A stretch of DNA of 64,000 bases from Planococcus halocryophilus (GCF_022489025.1 NZ_JAKVTG010000008.1:1-64000); one strand, 5' to 3'; positions 33,606-42,632 are shown, numbered from the stretch's first letter. The notes: generated by a model not told the origin, from the letters alone. Numbers and translations are program-made.

Positions 33606-34766
33606 CTAGTGCAAACGAAATGCGAATTGATTGAACTCTGCTTCTTTGATAAAGTTCTCCATCACATGATTGCTTTCAAACTGGTTCGCTTTCACGCGCT
33701 CTTTTTTGGAAATTTTGTTGTATTCTTCTTTGCTCGATAGCAGCTTCATAATTTGTTCTTCGACGCTGAACAACTCGCTCTTTTCTGAGAAAGAATCTCC
33801 ACTTTCATATGGTGGCAATTGGTGAAGAAAACCTTCTGTTAATCCGAAACGGTCATTTACTTTGCCGACAATTCCTGGAATGCCACAGCCCGCTGCTTCA
33901 ATTAGCGGAACGCCCATGCCTACAAAACAAAACGTGTTTTGCAATGCTGCTTTTTTATCGCTCGATTTGAACTTCCCATGCATAAAGATATGATCACGTG
34001 CTGGGGAATTGGCAATCTTCTTACGCAAACTGTCTTCTCCCTGCCCTGTTCCATAAATATGATACGTAAATTCCGGATCAATTTGGATCAGTCTTTCCAT
34101 AATGTCGATCATGTAATAGTTATAAGTACGGAAACGTGCCAATTGACCAATTGAGACAATGCGACGTGATTCAGAATTGCTTAGCGGATTCATCGCTGGG
34201 CAAAAATCTAGCGGCAATGGGAAGATCGTATTTCCTAATGGTTGCCCAATCGCACTTTCTGTTCTTTCTTTAATAGATGGTGTCATGAACATCAATTTTT
34301 GAGCAAATTTTGGATCGATCAACTTTAATGCTTTAACTGCTCCACCTATGCCTTTTTGTGCATAGCTGTCTGGAGAGTAAACACCCGACATCCGTTTTCT
34401 TGCTGGCAACAAGTAAGATAATAAGAATGACATTGGTCCAAACGAGTAAACCAAATCGAATTTCTCTTCGATACGTCTGCTCAACATTTTAGTCGCTAGC
34501 CAAAAGTTAATCGTTGGATCGCTCGTGTCTTCATCGACGACAATCGTTACGCCTTCAAGCGATTCCAATTCACGTAATAATGGTCCGCCACTGCTATACA
34601 AGAACAATGTTACTTTATAGCCATTCGCGCTAAACCATTTCACCATTTTTACGACTAACATTTCGACGCCACCTGGCTTCATGTTTTTATGAATAAGGGC
34701 AATCGATTTAATCGATCCTTTTGGTTTTTCGAAATCGAAAAATTGGGCATTATTGAATGTGTTCAT
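33606..34766 (-). CDS. GT4 family glycosyltransferase
   Basis: A 386-residue GT-B enzyme. It has the acceptor-domain start IALIHKNMKPGGVEMLVVKM (glycine loop), donor-domain VSIGQLARFRTYNYYMID, IYGTGQGEDSL, and VPLIEAAGCGIPGIVG (the E-x7-E type element). ATG 34766 follows GAGGTG. It is paired with an SDR gene upstream (31 bases between). The pair probably builds part of a second surface glycan, separate from the capsule locus. The acceptor and sugar are unknown. Confidence 0.88.
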   Translation of the reverse strand: MNTFNNAQFFDFEKPKGSIKSIALIHKNMKPGGVEMLVVKMVKWFSANGYKVTLFLYSSGGPLLRELESLEGVTIVVDEDTSDPTINFWLATKMLSRRIEEKFDLVYSFGPMSFLLSYLLPARKRMSGVYSPDSYAQKGIGGAVKALKLIDPKFAQKLMFMTPSIKERTESAIGQPLGNTIFPLPLDFCPAMNPLSNSESRRIVSIGQLARFRTYNYYMIDIMERLIQIDPEFTYHIYGTGQGEDSLRKKIANSPARDHIFMHGKFKSSDKKAALQNTFCFVGMGVPLIEAAGCGIPGIVGKVNDRFGLTEGFLHQLPPYESGDSFSEKSELFSVEEQIMKLLSSKEEYNKISKKERVKANQFESNHVMENFIKEAEFNQFAFRLH

Positions 34767-34797
34767 ATATTCACCTCATCTACTGGTTTATCTTCTA

Positions 34798-35745
34798 CTA
34801 CTTTTTTAGAAAATCCTCAGTTTTGTTTTTATTGGAATACCAATTAAACGTGATGCGTAATCCTTTTTCGAATGGTGTAATGGGCGTAATCCCAGGCAGT
34901 TTCTTTTGGGGTGGTTTCTCTATGTTGGTTTGTTTTTGATGTGAATAATTTCCCGGGAAATGAGTACCCATCAAGGATGTGATGCACCAAGCAAGCTCTC
35001 GGTCTCCCATGCGAGCGTTATAGCCAATTTCGTAACGCCCTCCAGCATCCCCTAAGTGAAACACCGTATCAATCGCTTCGCATAAATCACTAACGAACAA
35101 CCAATTCCGGATATTTTCAGCTGACTCTTCAAAAATACCGAGTTTTCCTTTTAGTGCTTGTTCGATGTAAACCGGGATTAGCTCTTCCTCTTTTTGCATC
35201 GGTCCGAAAACTTCTGGGCTAGCAGTTGTGGTGACATTTAATCCCGTTTTCTTAAGGAACTCACAAATCATGGCGTCTGCTCTTTTTTTGCTGTTGCTGT
35301 ATAAAGTCGCTTTGTAGGAATCTGTTAGCGAAATGTGATGGAAACACGATGCCGCGTATTTTTCTTTCGGCTGATGAGCTGATTCCATCCAAGCGTTTTG
35401 TGCCGCTTGCAATAAATTCATGGTACCGAGCACATTTGTTTGTTCGTAAAGTCGAATTTCTCCAACCCGTTCCTCGCTGCGTGTTTCTGCGGCGAAATGA
35501 ATAATGTCGGTTATGTCATAAAGCTCGAATAAATGATTAATCGCGTAGGCATTTCGGATATCTACTCGGTGAAACGAATAACGAGCTGCTTGATCGGATC
35601 CAGAAGTGGTTTCTGAGCTAGTGGCTTCAGTATTGTAATCAATATTCACAAGTTGATACTCCGGATATTTATTTAAGTAATAGTGGATAAGATTAGATCC
35701 GATAAATCCGTGTCCTCCGGTAACAAGTATGGTTTTAGCATTCAA
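34798..35745 (-). CDS. RmlB-like NAD-dependent sugar epimerase/dehydratase with altered active site
   Basis: A 315-residue extended SDR: TGGHGFIGSNLIHYYLNKYP (Rossmann motif), HFAAETRSEERVG (equivalent to the AAESHVDRS region of RmlB), and YSNSKKRADAM (catalytic Tyr/Lys). RmlB enzymes have a TDEVYG motif whose Asp-Glu pair performs dehydration. The corresponding place here reads ISLTDSYKATLY, so Glu is replaced by Ser. The enzyme may therefore be an epimerase or an inactive relative rather than a 4,6-dehydratase. It starts at TTG 35745 with GAGGTG seven bases upstream. Probably in one operon with the GT4 gene. Confidence 0.8.
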   Translation of the reverse strand: MNAKTILVTGGHGFIGSNLIHYYLNKYPEYQLVNIDYNTEATSSETTSGSDQAARYSFHRVDIRNAYAINHLFELYDITDIIHFAAETRSEERVGEIRLYEQTNVLGTMNLLQAAQNAWMESAHQPKEKYAASCFHHISLTDSYKATLYSNSKKRADAMICEFLKKTGLNVTTTASPEVFGPMQKEEELIPVYIEQALKGKLGIFEESAENIRNWLFVSDLCEAIDTVFHLGDAGGRYEIGYNARMGDRELAWCITSLMGTHFPGNYSHQKQTNIEKPPQKKLPGITPITPFEKGLRITFNWYSNKNKTEDFLKK

Positions 35746-36149
35746 AGCCGTTCACCTCTCTTGCTTTTTTATTGAGTCCGGCGCGTTTCTAAGCATTTCA
35801 ACTTAGACGAACAAGACTTTAGTACCACTCACAATTACTATGTTATGACATTCGAGTTAAATCTAGGTTAAAAGTTTTCATTTTCTAAATATTTAATTAT
35901 TATAACCCCTAAATAGATATTTTGCATTATAAAACCAAAAAAAGATTGGTCAATAGTTGTGTTTTCCTTTTAAATAGTTATGATTATTTAATAAAATGGA
36001 ATTTATTTGATTTATTTTTACATATTAAGGATACTAATTATGTTTCTGCATCACTTTTAGGGTCAATATAACCAGCCTAATTATACGATTTATTGTTATG
36101 AAAGTTATGCCTATATTTCAGAAAAATTACTTTTTTAGCTTATTTAAAT
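35746..36149. other. AT-rich intergenic stretch, no gene
   Basis: About 400 bases lie between the start of the SDR gene and the terminator of the SMR operon. No coding frame or repeat is seen. It must contain the promoter of the SDR-GT4 pair on the minus strand, but no clear hexamers stand out. Confidence 0.5.
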
Positions 36150-36150
36150 A

Positions 36151-36198
36151 AAAAAGTTGCAACAACAAACGGCAAGCCGAATGTTGTTGCAACTTTTT
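36151..36198. terminator. Strong terminator of the GT2-DUF6020-SMR operon
   Basis: The arms AAAAAGTTGCAACAACA and TGTTGTTGCAACTTTTT form a perfect 17-bp stem around AACGGCAAGCCGAA, just past the last stop of the operon. Confidence 0.9.
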
Positions 36199-36200
36199 AG

Positions 36201-36545
36201 TTAACCTACGAGTACGAATGCACCCGTAACAATCAGTAAAACACCGATTATTTTGCGCATACTGATTTGTTCTTTTAATAAAAGGTACGAAATTAACATT
36301 GTCCATATATACGTAATCGCCGTCAATGGAAAGACGACCGTATAAGGCAAAAATTTTAATGCGACGATGTTTAAGATGGCGCTGACGCCATATAAGAAAA
36401 CACCGCTCAGCAAACGTAGCATAAATGCTTTTCGTTCCATATTAATATTAAATGATGATGCTTTCTTTAAGAAATAGCCACCAAATGCACCGATCCATGT
36501 CATGACGACCAATAAGAGAAGAAGCAATAGATTAATCGCTGTCAC
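36201..36545 (-). CDS. SMR/EamA-type small membrane transporter, ArnF-like subunit
   Basis: A 114-residue protein with four predicted membrane helices and the family signature YTVVFPLTAITYIWTMLISYLLLKE (quoted in part: LTAITYIWTMLISYLL). It overlaps the preceding SMR gene by 14 bases and probably forms a heterodimer with it, as ArnE/ArnF do when flipping undecaprenyl-phosphate-sugar. It begins at GTG 36545; the ribosome site AGGGG is close to the start. The gene context (polyprenyl-phosphate-type GT2 and a DUF6020 membrane protein) fits a lipid-linked-sugar flippase better than a drug exporter. Confidence 0.78.
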   Translation of the reverse strand: MTAINLLLLLLLVVMTWIGAFGGYFLKKASSFNINMERKAFMLRLLSGVFLYGVSAILNIVALKFLPYTVVFPLTAITYIWTMLISYLLLKEQISMRKIIGVLLIVTGAFVLVG

Positions 36546-36870
36546 CCCCTATAACGATAACGCCAATTAAAATTAGCAAGGTGCCGATCGAAATATTAAA
36601 TGTGATGGCTTCATCTAAAAACAAAGCTCCGTAAAAAATAGCAATCACGTAACCAAGGCTTAGTAATGGATGCAAGACAGACAATTTGCCAAAACGAAAA
36701 GCAGCGGTCATCAATACTGCCCCCAGGCCGTAAAGCATAAAGCCGGCTAGCATATGCCAATCGAGAAACGCATCAGACATTTTCCAAAATAGTTGTCCAG
36801 TTGCTGTAGATACAGCCGCCAAAATCATTAACAAGATGCCAATGGGTTGTGTTTTCGGCTCGTTACTCAT
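36532..36870 (-). CDS. SMR/EamA-type small membrane transporter, ArnE-like subunit
   Basis: 112 residues, four helices: ILLMILAAVSTATGQLFWK at the N-terminus (the ATGQLFWK stretch is typical), HPLLSLGYVIAIFYGALFLDE (loop with Glu), and a final helix GTLLILIGVIVIGG. It overlaps the DUF6020 gene upstream by eight bases and its partner downstream by 14. By context it should move a lipid-linked sugar made by the operon's GT2 across the membrane (inference). Confidence 0.78.
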   Translation of the reverse strand: MSNEPKTQPIGILLMILAAVSTATGQLFWKMSDAFLDWHMLAGFMLYGLGAVLMTAAFRFGKLSVLHPLLSLGYVIAIFYGALFLDEAITFNISIGTLLILIGVIVIGGDSD

Positions 36871-38602
36871 GATAGGGTTTATCTTCTTTTTCGAATTTGA
36901 TCAAACTAATCAATAATGCTGCATACATAAATAGCGAAGTGTTAAACAAATAACGGAAATCTTGTGCTGGCATTGTCGCCATTACCGCTGCTGTATTTAA
37001 TGCGATTGGCAACAAAATCAACCAAACACGCCAATTATTACGCAAATACGCTACGTATATAAATAAGGTGATTAAGAACAAGTAAACAGCTGGACGCCAT
37101 AAAAATTCTTCTGCTTCTGTATCGACTCTTAAAACTTTTTGAGCGACTAGCGTTACTTTAGAAGAAATAACTTTATTGAGTAAATTGAATTCATTGCCAT
37201 AATAGATGTTGGTGACAAAGCGGTTCATATGTCCATCTTCTTCTAATCGCATTTGCCAAACAAGTGAAGTTTCATCTAAAAATGCTTCAACGGCAAGACC
37301 TGGATTTTGAAGAACGAGCTGCGACCAATGCTTAGCATATAGCTTGGGGTTGTCGTAAATTACCCAACGGTCGTACTCGCCCCACGAAAATTTAATCGGA
37401 TCGACACTTGACGGGTTGTATTTCTCTGGCCAAAGTTCGAGTGGCATAAGCTGATTGATGTATTCACGTTGTTCATCCGTCATATCACCGTCTTTCGTAA
37501 CGATGTTGGCAATTTGTTGTGTTGGAATGCTAAGTGCTTCTTGTGGGTCTGATGGGATTACGTCTAGTGACGTATAGACCGGACCGGTAATCACTTGATG
37601 AATAATAATAATGCCAAGCGTCATCGGCAATAATTGCTTCCACATTTTGCGATACATGATCAGCGCTGCAATCATGGTAATTAGAAAGACTGGGAAACCG
37701 TTATGACGGAAAAACACCAACATAAACGAACCTAAAAGAAATAACAGAACGAATGACACTTTTTTTGCTTCGAGTCCTTTTGTTTTTACGAGTACTAAGA
37801 TTAATAACGAGAAAAACAATAAAGATGTGCTATATAGTATATCTTTCCAAATAATAATGGACATAATCGAATTTACTGGAATGATCGCAGCTGCTAATAA
37901 TACAGTCCAGATAATCCATGGGTTAACATGGAAGCGTCTCATCAAATAACCCATATATCCCATTGTTAACGCCAAAGCAATAAGTTGAAACAACGCAATG
38001 CTGCCTGGGCTGTCCCATATTTGTCTAAGTAGCATAATGAGCCATGTAAACATAACGGGATGCCAATTGGTAAATTCTTTTGTTTCGGACTGTTCCCATT
38101 GTGATAATGAGTCGGGTGTCATCGCCGCTGGGTAAAACGCGATAAACATGAACAGTGAAGCTCCGAGCATCGGCAACATATACAATAGTACGTATAGTGG
38201 CGAAACATTGCGTTCCCCTTTTGGCGATTGGATGCTTAATAACAATTTGATGATTGCGAAGACAATGACTGCAGTCGTTAAAATCATACCGACATATACG
38301 GCAACTTTAATAACCCAATGGTTATCTGCTAAATATTGTTGGTCGCCTAATAAACTAAGTGCCACTAATACCGTAAATAATGGCATAAAAATAGCTAAAC
38401 TATTTTTTTTAGCTCGTGGCCATTGTTTAACGATTTGAACTAACGAACGATTATAGAGTAGTAAACCAAACAATCCGATTGTGATTCCAATAAAGAGCAA
38501 TGGATGCGCATTGCGAATAGGTTGGAAGTAAAAAATGGCAGTAAAAGCAAGGAAAAGTGCTGCAATCAAATATGCAGCACCTGTTAGGTACGTTTTTTTC
38601 AT
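36863..38602 (-). CDS. DUF6020-family multi-spanning membrane protein, candidate GT-C glycosyltransferase
   Basis: A 579-residue membrane protein with about 12 helices. The DUF6020-like signature is visible after the fourth or fifth helix: an acidic loop MTPDSLSQWEQSETKEFTNW followed by HPVMFTWLIMLLRQIW, then a conserved IIWKDILYSTSLLFFSL and FFRHNGFPVFLI. An Asp in the first external loop is a usual hallmark of GT-C enzymes. It overlaps the GT2 gene by four bases. The operon suggests that it transfers the sugar from undecaprenyl phosphate to a wall polymer outside the cell (inference); no function is established for the family. Confidence 0.75.
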   Translation of the reverse strand: MKKTYLTGAAYLIAALFLAFTAIFYFQPIRNAHPLLFIGITIGLFGLLLYNRSLVQIVKQWPRAKKNSLAIFMPLFTVLVALSLLGDQQYLADNHWVIKVAVYVGMILTTAVIVFAIIKLLLSIQSPKGERNVSPLYVLLYMLPMLGASLFMFIAFYPAAMTPDSLSQWEQSETKEFTNWHPVMFTWLIMLLRQIWDSPGSIALFQLIALALTMGYMGYLMRRFHVNPWIIWTVLLAAAIIPVNSIMSIIIWKDILYSTSLLFFSLLILVLVKTKGLEAKKVSFVLLFLLGSFMLVFFRHNGFPVFLITMIAALIMYRKMWKQLLPMTLGIIIIHQVITGPVYTSLDVIPSDPQEALSIPTQQIANIVTKDGDMTDEQREYINQLMPLELWPEKYNPSSVDPIKFSWGEYDRWVIYDNPKLYAKHWSQLVLQNPGLAVEAFLDETSLVWQMRLEEDGHMNRFVTNIYYGNEFNLLNKVISSKVTLVAQKVLRVDTEAEEFLWRPAVYLFLITLFIYVAYLRNNWRVWLILLPIALNTAAVMATMPAQDFRYLFNTSLFMYAALLISLIKFEKEDKPYHE

Positions 38603-39540
38603 ACTATTTTCTCACTTTTTATCCGGTCACTAATACGGATCAGTTCGAGTTCATACTGTTTCCGGTGCGTGCCAGCCACCGTATCGAGTATTAATCCACA
38701 CGCAAATGCTAGCATCGACAGCATCATTAATCCGACTGCTAAAATAGCAGATGGAATGCGTGTCACAAAATCGGTTTGAATGTATTCGATAATGACAGGA
38801 ACACCTGCAACCAAACCGAAAATAAAGAATAACGCAGCCCAGCCAGAAAAGAACATTAATGGCTTGTAATCTTTGAATAAGGTGAAAATCATTCGCAATA
38901 CTTTAATGCCGTCTTGAATGGTATTCAGTTTAGACTCACTGCCTTCTGGACGGTCACGGTAATCAATCGCCACTTCTTTAATCAGAAAGTTATTGTCTAG
39001 TGCATGAATACTCATTTCAGTTTCGATTTCAAATCCAGGACTAGTTACTGGTAGCGATTTAACAAACAAACGGTCAAATGCACGATAACCTGTCATAATA
39101 TCTGTGATATTGCTCTTGTACAAACCGTTGATTAAATTCTTGACAAGTGTATTGCCAAAACCATGGAATTTTCGTTTGTTTTCATTGAAATAAGTACCGT
39201 TTGATAAACGATCCCCGATGACTAAATTGGCTTCCCCATCAATAACCGGCTTGATGATATTATGCACAAATTCTGCAGGGTATGTATCGTCACCATCTGC
39301 CATAACATAAACATCTGCATCAATTTCGCGGAACATTGAACGCACTACGTTCCCTTTTCCTTGGCGTGGTTCTTGGCGAACAACTGCACCATGAGCAAGT
39401 GCTACTTCGGTCGTTTTGTCTTTTGAGTTGTTGTCATAGACGTATATGGTCGAGTCTGGCAGTTCTCGTTTAAAGTCCTCGATTACTTTTCCAATCGTCA
39501 TTTCTTCGTTGTAACATGGTAATAATACCGCAATTTTCAT
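38599..39540 (-). CDS. DPM1-like GT2, candidate undecaprenyl-phosphate glycosyltransferase
   Basis: A 313-residue enzyme with a cytoplasmic GT-A domain: IAVLLPCYNEEMTIGKVIED, DNNSKDKTTEVA, the DxD-type YVMADGDDTYP, and the typical DPM1/GtrB region NITDIMTGYRAFDR. Two C-terminal membrane helices (~230-250 and ~265-290) follow, the layout of CsbB/GtrB proteins. It would load a hexose onto undecaprenyl phosphate. ATG 39540 has AAAAGGAG upstream. First gene of a four-gene overlapping operon. Confidence 0.87.
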   Translation of the reverse strand: MKIAVLLPCYNEEMTIGKVIEDFKRELPDSTIYVYDNNSKDKTTEVALAHGAVVRQEPRQGKGNVVRSMFREIDADVYVMADGDDTYPAEFVHNIIKPVIDGEANLVIGDRLSNGTYFNENKRKFHGFGNTLVKNLINGLYKSNITDIMTGYRAFDRLFVKSLPVTSPGFEIETEMSIHALDNNFLIKEVAIDYRDRPEGSESKLNTIQDGIKVLRMIFTLFKDYKPLMFFSGWAALFFIFGLVAGVPVIIEYIQTDFVTRIPSAILAVGLMMLSMLAFACGLILDTVAGTHRKQYELELIRISDRIKSEKIV

Positions 39541-39733
39541 AGAACCTGTTCTCCTTTTGAATTAAAACATTAACTGCATAACTATATCATATTCCCAACA
39601 TTTAGTGAAACGAATCTTATTATTGGCAGTAAGTGCCTCACCTTAAAACCATATTGAAAATTCCCGTTGTTATATATAGAAGAAACTCGTTTCTATTTTG
39701 TGTTTTTTGAGTCTAATAGACCAGTAAATTTTC

Positions 39734-39762
39734 ATGACAACTTGTTTTTCGCGAGTTATACT
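39734..39762 (+). promoter_or_regulatory. SigmaA-type promoter of the MBOAT operon
   Basis: ATGACA (39734-39739), 17-base spacer, TATACT (39757-39762). It leaves a leader of about 100 bases before ATG 39872, which has AAGGTG upstream. The 330-base gap also serves as the promoter region of the divergent GT2 operon, for which no hexamers stand out. Confidence 0.6.
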
Positions 39763-39871
39763 AGATTGGTTATGAAACTTTGCTAGACTAGTCTGGAATG
39801 AAATCGCTTTCCTGCTGATCTAACGGTATTTTTTTGAACAACCATTCTTTGTATAGTGAAGGTGTCTGAAT

Positions 39872-41314
39872 ATGATTTTCAATTCATTTGAGTTTATCTT
39901 TTTATTTTTGCCCATTGTTTGGGTTTTTTATTATGTTCTCGGACGCATCCATATTCCGTTTGCTAAAACGTGGTTGCTTGTGGCTTCTTTGTTTTTTTAC
40001 GGATATTGGAATCCTTCTTATTTACCATTAATCTTGATTTCGATGTTGCTCAATTATGTGATTGGCGCATTTCTCGGGCGTAACCGCAGTGGGTTGTATC
40101 GAAAAGCTATTTTGACGATTGGTATTTTGTTTAACGTATTCTTACTTGGCTATTATAAGTACTACGACTTTTTTGTTGAAAACATCAATTTGGTTTTTGG
40201 CGAAGATCTTATCTTGAAAAATATTTTATTGCCATTAGCGATTAGTTTTTATACGTTCCAACAAATTGCGTATTTAGTAGACTCTTACCGTTTGGAAACA
40301 AAAGAATATAATTTTTTGAATTACGGATTGTTTGTATCTTTTTTCCCGCAGTTGATCGCAGGGCCTATTGTTCATCACCGACAAGTGATGTCACAATTCT
40401 CCTCGAAAGAAACCTATCGAATTTTTCATGAAAACATTTCAAAAGGTCTGCTGATTTTTGCGATTGGGTTGTTTAAAAAAGTCGCGATTGCTGATACTTT
40501 CGCAAAGTGGGCTAACCAAGGTTATGGCAATGTTGAATCACTCACATTTGTTGATAGCTGGTTGACAACGATGGCTTATACGCTGCAATTGTATTTCGAT
40601 TTTAGCGGTTACTCCGATATGGCGATTGGACTGGCGCTCTTATTCAATATTCGCTTGCCGATTAACTTTAACTCTCCTTATAAAGCGCTAGATATTCAAG
40701 ATTTTTGGAGACGCTGGCATATTACTTTGTCTCATTTTTTGACGACTTATATATACATCCCGCTGGGCGGTAATCGGAAAGGTCCCACTCGCACCTATAT
40801 TCATATTTTGATTATCTTTTTCATTAGTGGAATTTGGCATGGTGCTGGGTGGACGTTTCTTATTTGGGGAGCGATGCATGGCTTTGCTAGTGTTATTTGC
40901 CGCTATTGGAAACTCTCTGGCTACCAGATGAACAAAGTATCTGCATGGATAGTGACGTATATGTTTGTTCACTTGTCATGGGTATTTTTCCGCGCGTTAA
41001 CATTGGCAGATGCGGTTATCGTTTTAAAAGCGATGTTTGGATTTAACGGCTTTTTCTTGCCAAGCGGTTTTGTGCGATTGTTCCCAACGATGAATGAAAA
41101 CTGGATCCTAACCTTGCCATTTACGACACCTACGTGGGAAATCATTGTAACGATGGTAGTCGGATTAATATTAGTATTCTTTACGAAGAATTCTGTTGAG
41201 ATTATGGAACAAAAACTACGCGATACACGTATGGCGATTTTTGTAGCCGTTTTGCTTTTCTATAGTGTTATGCAATTGCAACAAGTTAGCGAATTTCTGT
41301 ACTTTAATTTTTAG
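39872..41314 (+). CDS. MBOAT family O-acyltransferase (DltB/AlgI type)
   Basis: A 480-residue multi-spanning membrane protein. The N-terminus IFNSFEFIFLFLPIVWVFYY and motifs FFPQLIAGPIVHHRQVM, LQLYFDFSGYSDMAIGLALL and SGIWHGAGWTFLIWGAMHG (catalytic histidine in IWHG) are diagnostic for AlgI-like MBOATs. It passes an acyl group, usually acetyl, through the membrane to an extracytoplasmic partner. The next gene, 11 bases on, encodes an SGNH-like protein that is the likely partner, as AlgJ/AlgX or DltD are in known systems. Target polymer unknown. Confidence 0.92.
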   Translation: MIFNSFEFIFLFLPIVWVFYYVLGRIHIPFAKTWLLVASLFFYGYWNPSYLPLILISMLLNYVIGAFLGRNRSGLYRKAILTIGILFNVFLLGYYKYYDFFVENINLVFGEDLILKNILLPLAISFYTFQQIAYLVDSYRLETKEYNFLNYGLFVSFFPQLIAGPIVHHRQVMSQFSSKETYRIFHENISKGLLIFAIGLFKKVAIADTFAKWANQGYGNVESLTFVDSWLTTMAYTLQLYFDFSGYSDMAIGLALLFNIRLPINFNSPYKALDIQDFWRRWHITLSHFLTTYIYIPLGGNRKGPTRTYIHILIIFFISGIWHGAGWTFLIWGAMHGFASVICRYWKLSGYQMNKVSAWIVTYMFVHLSWVFFRALTLADAVIVLKAMFGFNGFFLPSGFVRLFPTMNENWILTLPFTTPTWEIIVTMVVGLILVFFTKNSVEIMEQKLRDTRMAIFVAVLLFYSVMQLQQVSEFLYFNF

Positions 41315-41325
41315 GAGATGATCCC

Positions 41326-42369
41326 ATGTACGATAAAAAATTTAGCTTTACCGTCATGGCGATTTTCGCCACATTGACAATTACTGCTGCAACCTTTAAC
41401 TTTTGGATTGACCCACTATGGCATTACGGACATGCGCATGAGTTGAATGATGTACAAGTTGTAACGGACGAACGCGAACAAAAAACCGCACAGCAATTTT
41501 ATCAGCAAGTAGATGCGGATACCTTATTGCTTGGCAGTAGCCGAAGCACATATATACAACCATCTGGATTCCAAAACTGGCAAGTCTACAATTATTCCGT
41601 ATCGAATTTATCGATGCGCGAGTATTACACGATGATGATTTATGCCTTTGATCATAATCCAGATTATCAACGCGTGTTACTAGGTGTCGATTTTTTCAAA
41701 TCTAGTGAAGAACAAGCTGAAAATGCACGAGCAATTACAGGTTACGAAACAAAAGTAAAAAAACCTTTTTATCGCATCAAAAACTTATTGTCACTTGATG
41801 CTTTGGGGTATGCCATTGATAATGTAAAGTTATCAGCATCAAACAACATTTCTGAAGACCGGCTGTATAACCGACAAGGTGATGCATTTGCAAGGAAGTT
41901 GTCTGAAGAAGAAACAGCACAAGACACGGCAACTAAAATTACTCGTTTTGAAGATACGTTTTACGGAGATCATTATGTCTACTATTCACGCTATAAAGAA
42001 ATTATGCAAAAGGTTCACGACAGCTATCCACAAGCAGAAAAGATCGTCTATACTACACCGATTTCTACAGAACTGTTCAAGTCTTTAGTGGAAACAGGCT
42101 TACTGGATGATTATGAAATATGGCTTCGCGATTTAGTGTCGGTGTACGGCGGCGTTTGGAATTTTATGTATCCGAATAGAGTAACAAATGATATTAATAA
42201 TTATTATGACGGTCACCATTTTTATCCTGAAATTGGCGCATTGATTTCGAAGCGTTTAGAAAAAGGTGAAGATGCTGATGTGCCTGAAGATTTTGGTGTG
42301 TTGGTGACGGAAGATAATATTGACGAGCATTTGGCGATGGTTCGACAGCTTGTCGCGGAGTTTGAGTAA
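41326..42369 (+). CDS. Extracytoplasmic SGNH-like partner of the MBOAT protein
   Basis: A 347-residue protein anchored by one N-terminal helix (FTVMAIFATLTITAATFNFW). SGNH elements are DADTLLLGSSRSTYI (GSSR with the candidate nucleophile Ser, ~70), an oxyanion-like Asn in YNYSVSNLSMREY, and a C-terminal Asp-His dyad in YYDGHHFYPEIG. This is the arrangement of AlgJ/DltD-like acyltransferase partners. GGAG precedes ATG. The last helix is charged. It probably completes acyl transfer to a surface polymer outside the membrane. Confidence 0.8.
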   Translation: MYDKKFSFTVMAIFATLTITAATFNFWIDPLWHYGHAHELNDVQVVTDEREQKTAQQFYQQVDADTLLLGSSRSTYIQPSGFQNWQVYNYSVSNLSMREYYTMMIYAFDHNPDYQRVLLGVDFFKSSEEQAENARAITGYETKVKKPFYRIKNLLSLDALGYAIDNVKLSASNNISEDRLYNRQGDAFARKLSEEETAQDTATKITRFEDTFYGDHYVYYSRYKEIMQKVHDSYPQAEKIVYTTPISTELFKSLVETGLLDDYEIWLRDLVSVYGGVWNFMYPNRVTNDINNYYDGHHFYPEIGALISKRLEKGEDADVPEDFGVLVTEDNIDEHLAMVRQLVAEFE

Positions 42370-42404
42370 ATAGATAGTAAGTATTTGGGGAGTTTGCTGA
42401 GTTA

Positions 42405-42500
42405 GAAAACCGCGTTGGTCGCTTTGGGGATGACTCTCGCAAGAAGCCAGGAAAACCACCTGTCTTCTTGCTTCGTCTACCCCGTGAACGCGCCAACGCT
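42405..42500. repeat. Single diverged family A palindrome
   Basis: GCGTTGG and CCAACGC close an imperfect palindrome. The interior (CGCTTTGGGGATGACTCTCG, then CAAGAAGCC and TCTTCTTGCTTCGTCTA) matches the 155-bp family A units, closest to the copies at 55.6-56.0 kb but in opposite orientation. It follows the MBOAT operon and could also act as a terminator. Confidence 0.75.
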
Positions 42501-42601
42501 GGAGTCTGTAATAAATAGATAGATCTAGCTATACCTAAAGAAGTCAATAATAAGAGGTATTGGAAATAGTTGTTGCCAATATCTCTCCTGTCAACAAGCT
42601 G

Positions 42602-42632
42602 GAGTTCACGTTTATGTGGACTCTTTTTTATT
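42602..42632 (+). terminator. Terminator of the MBOAT operon
   Basis: GAGTTCAC/GTGGACTC with one mismatch around a short loop, followed by TTTTTTATT. It lies 230 bases after the SGNH-like gene, with a palindromic repeat between. Confidence 0.65.

Noticed and set aside
36201..36870. SMR pair as multidrug exporter
   Set aside because: Genes overlap each other and a glycosyltransferase operon, and the sequences fit ArnE/ArnF-like lipid-sugar flippases better in this context.
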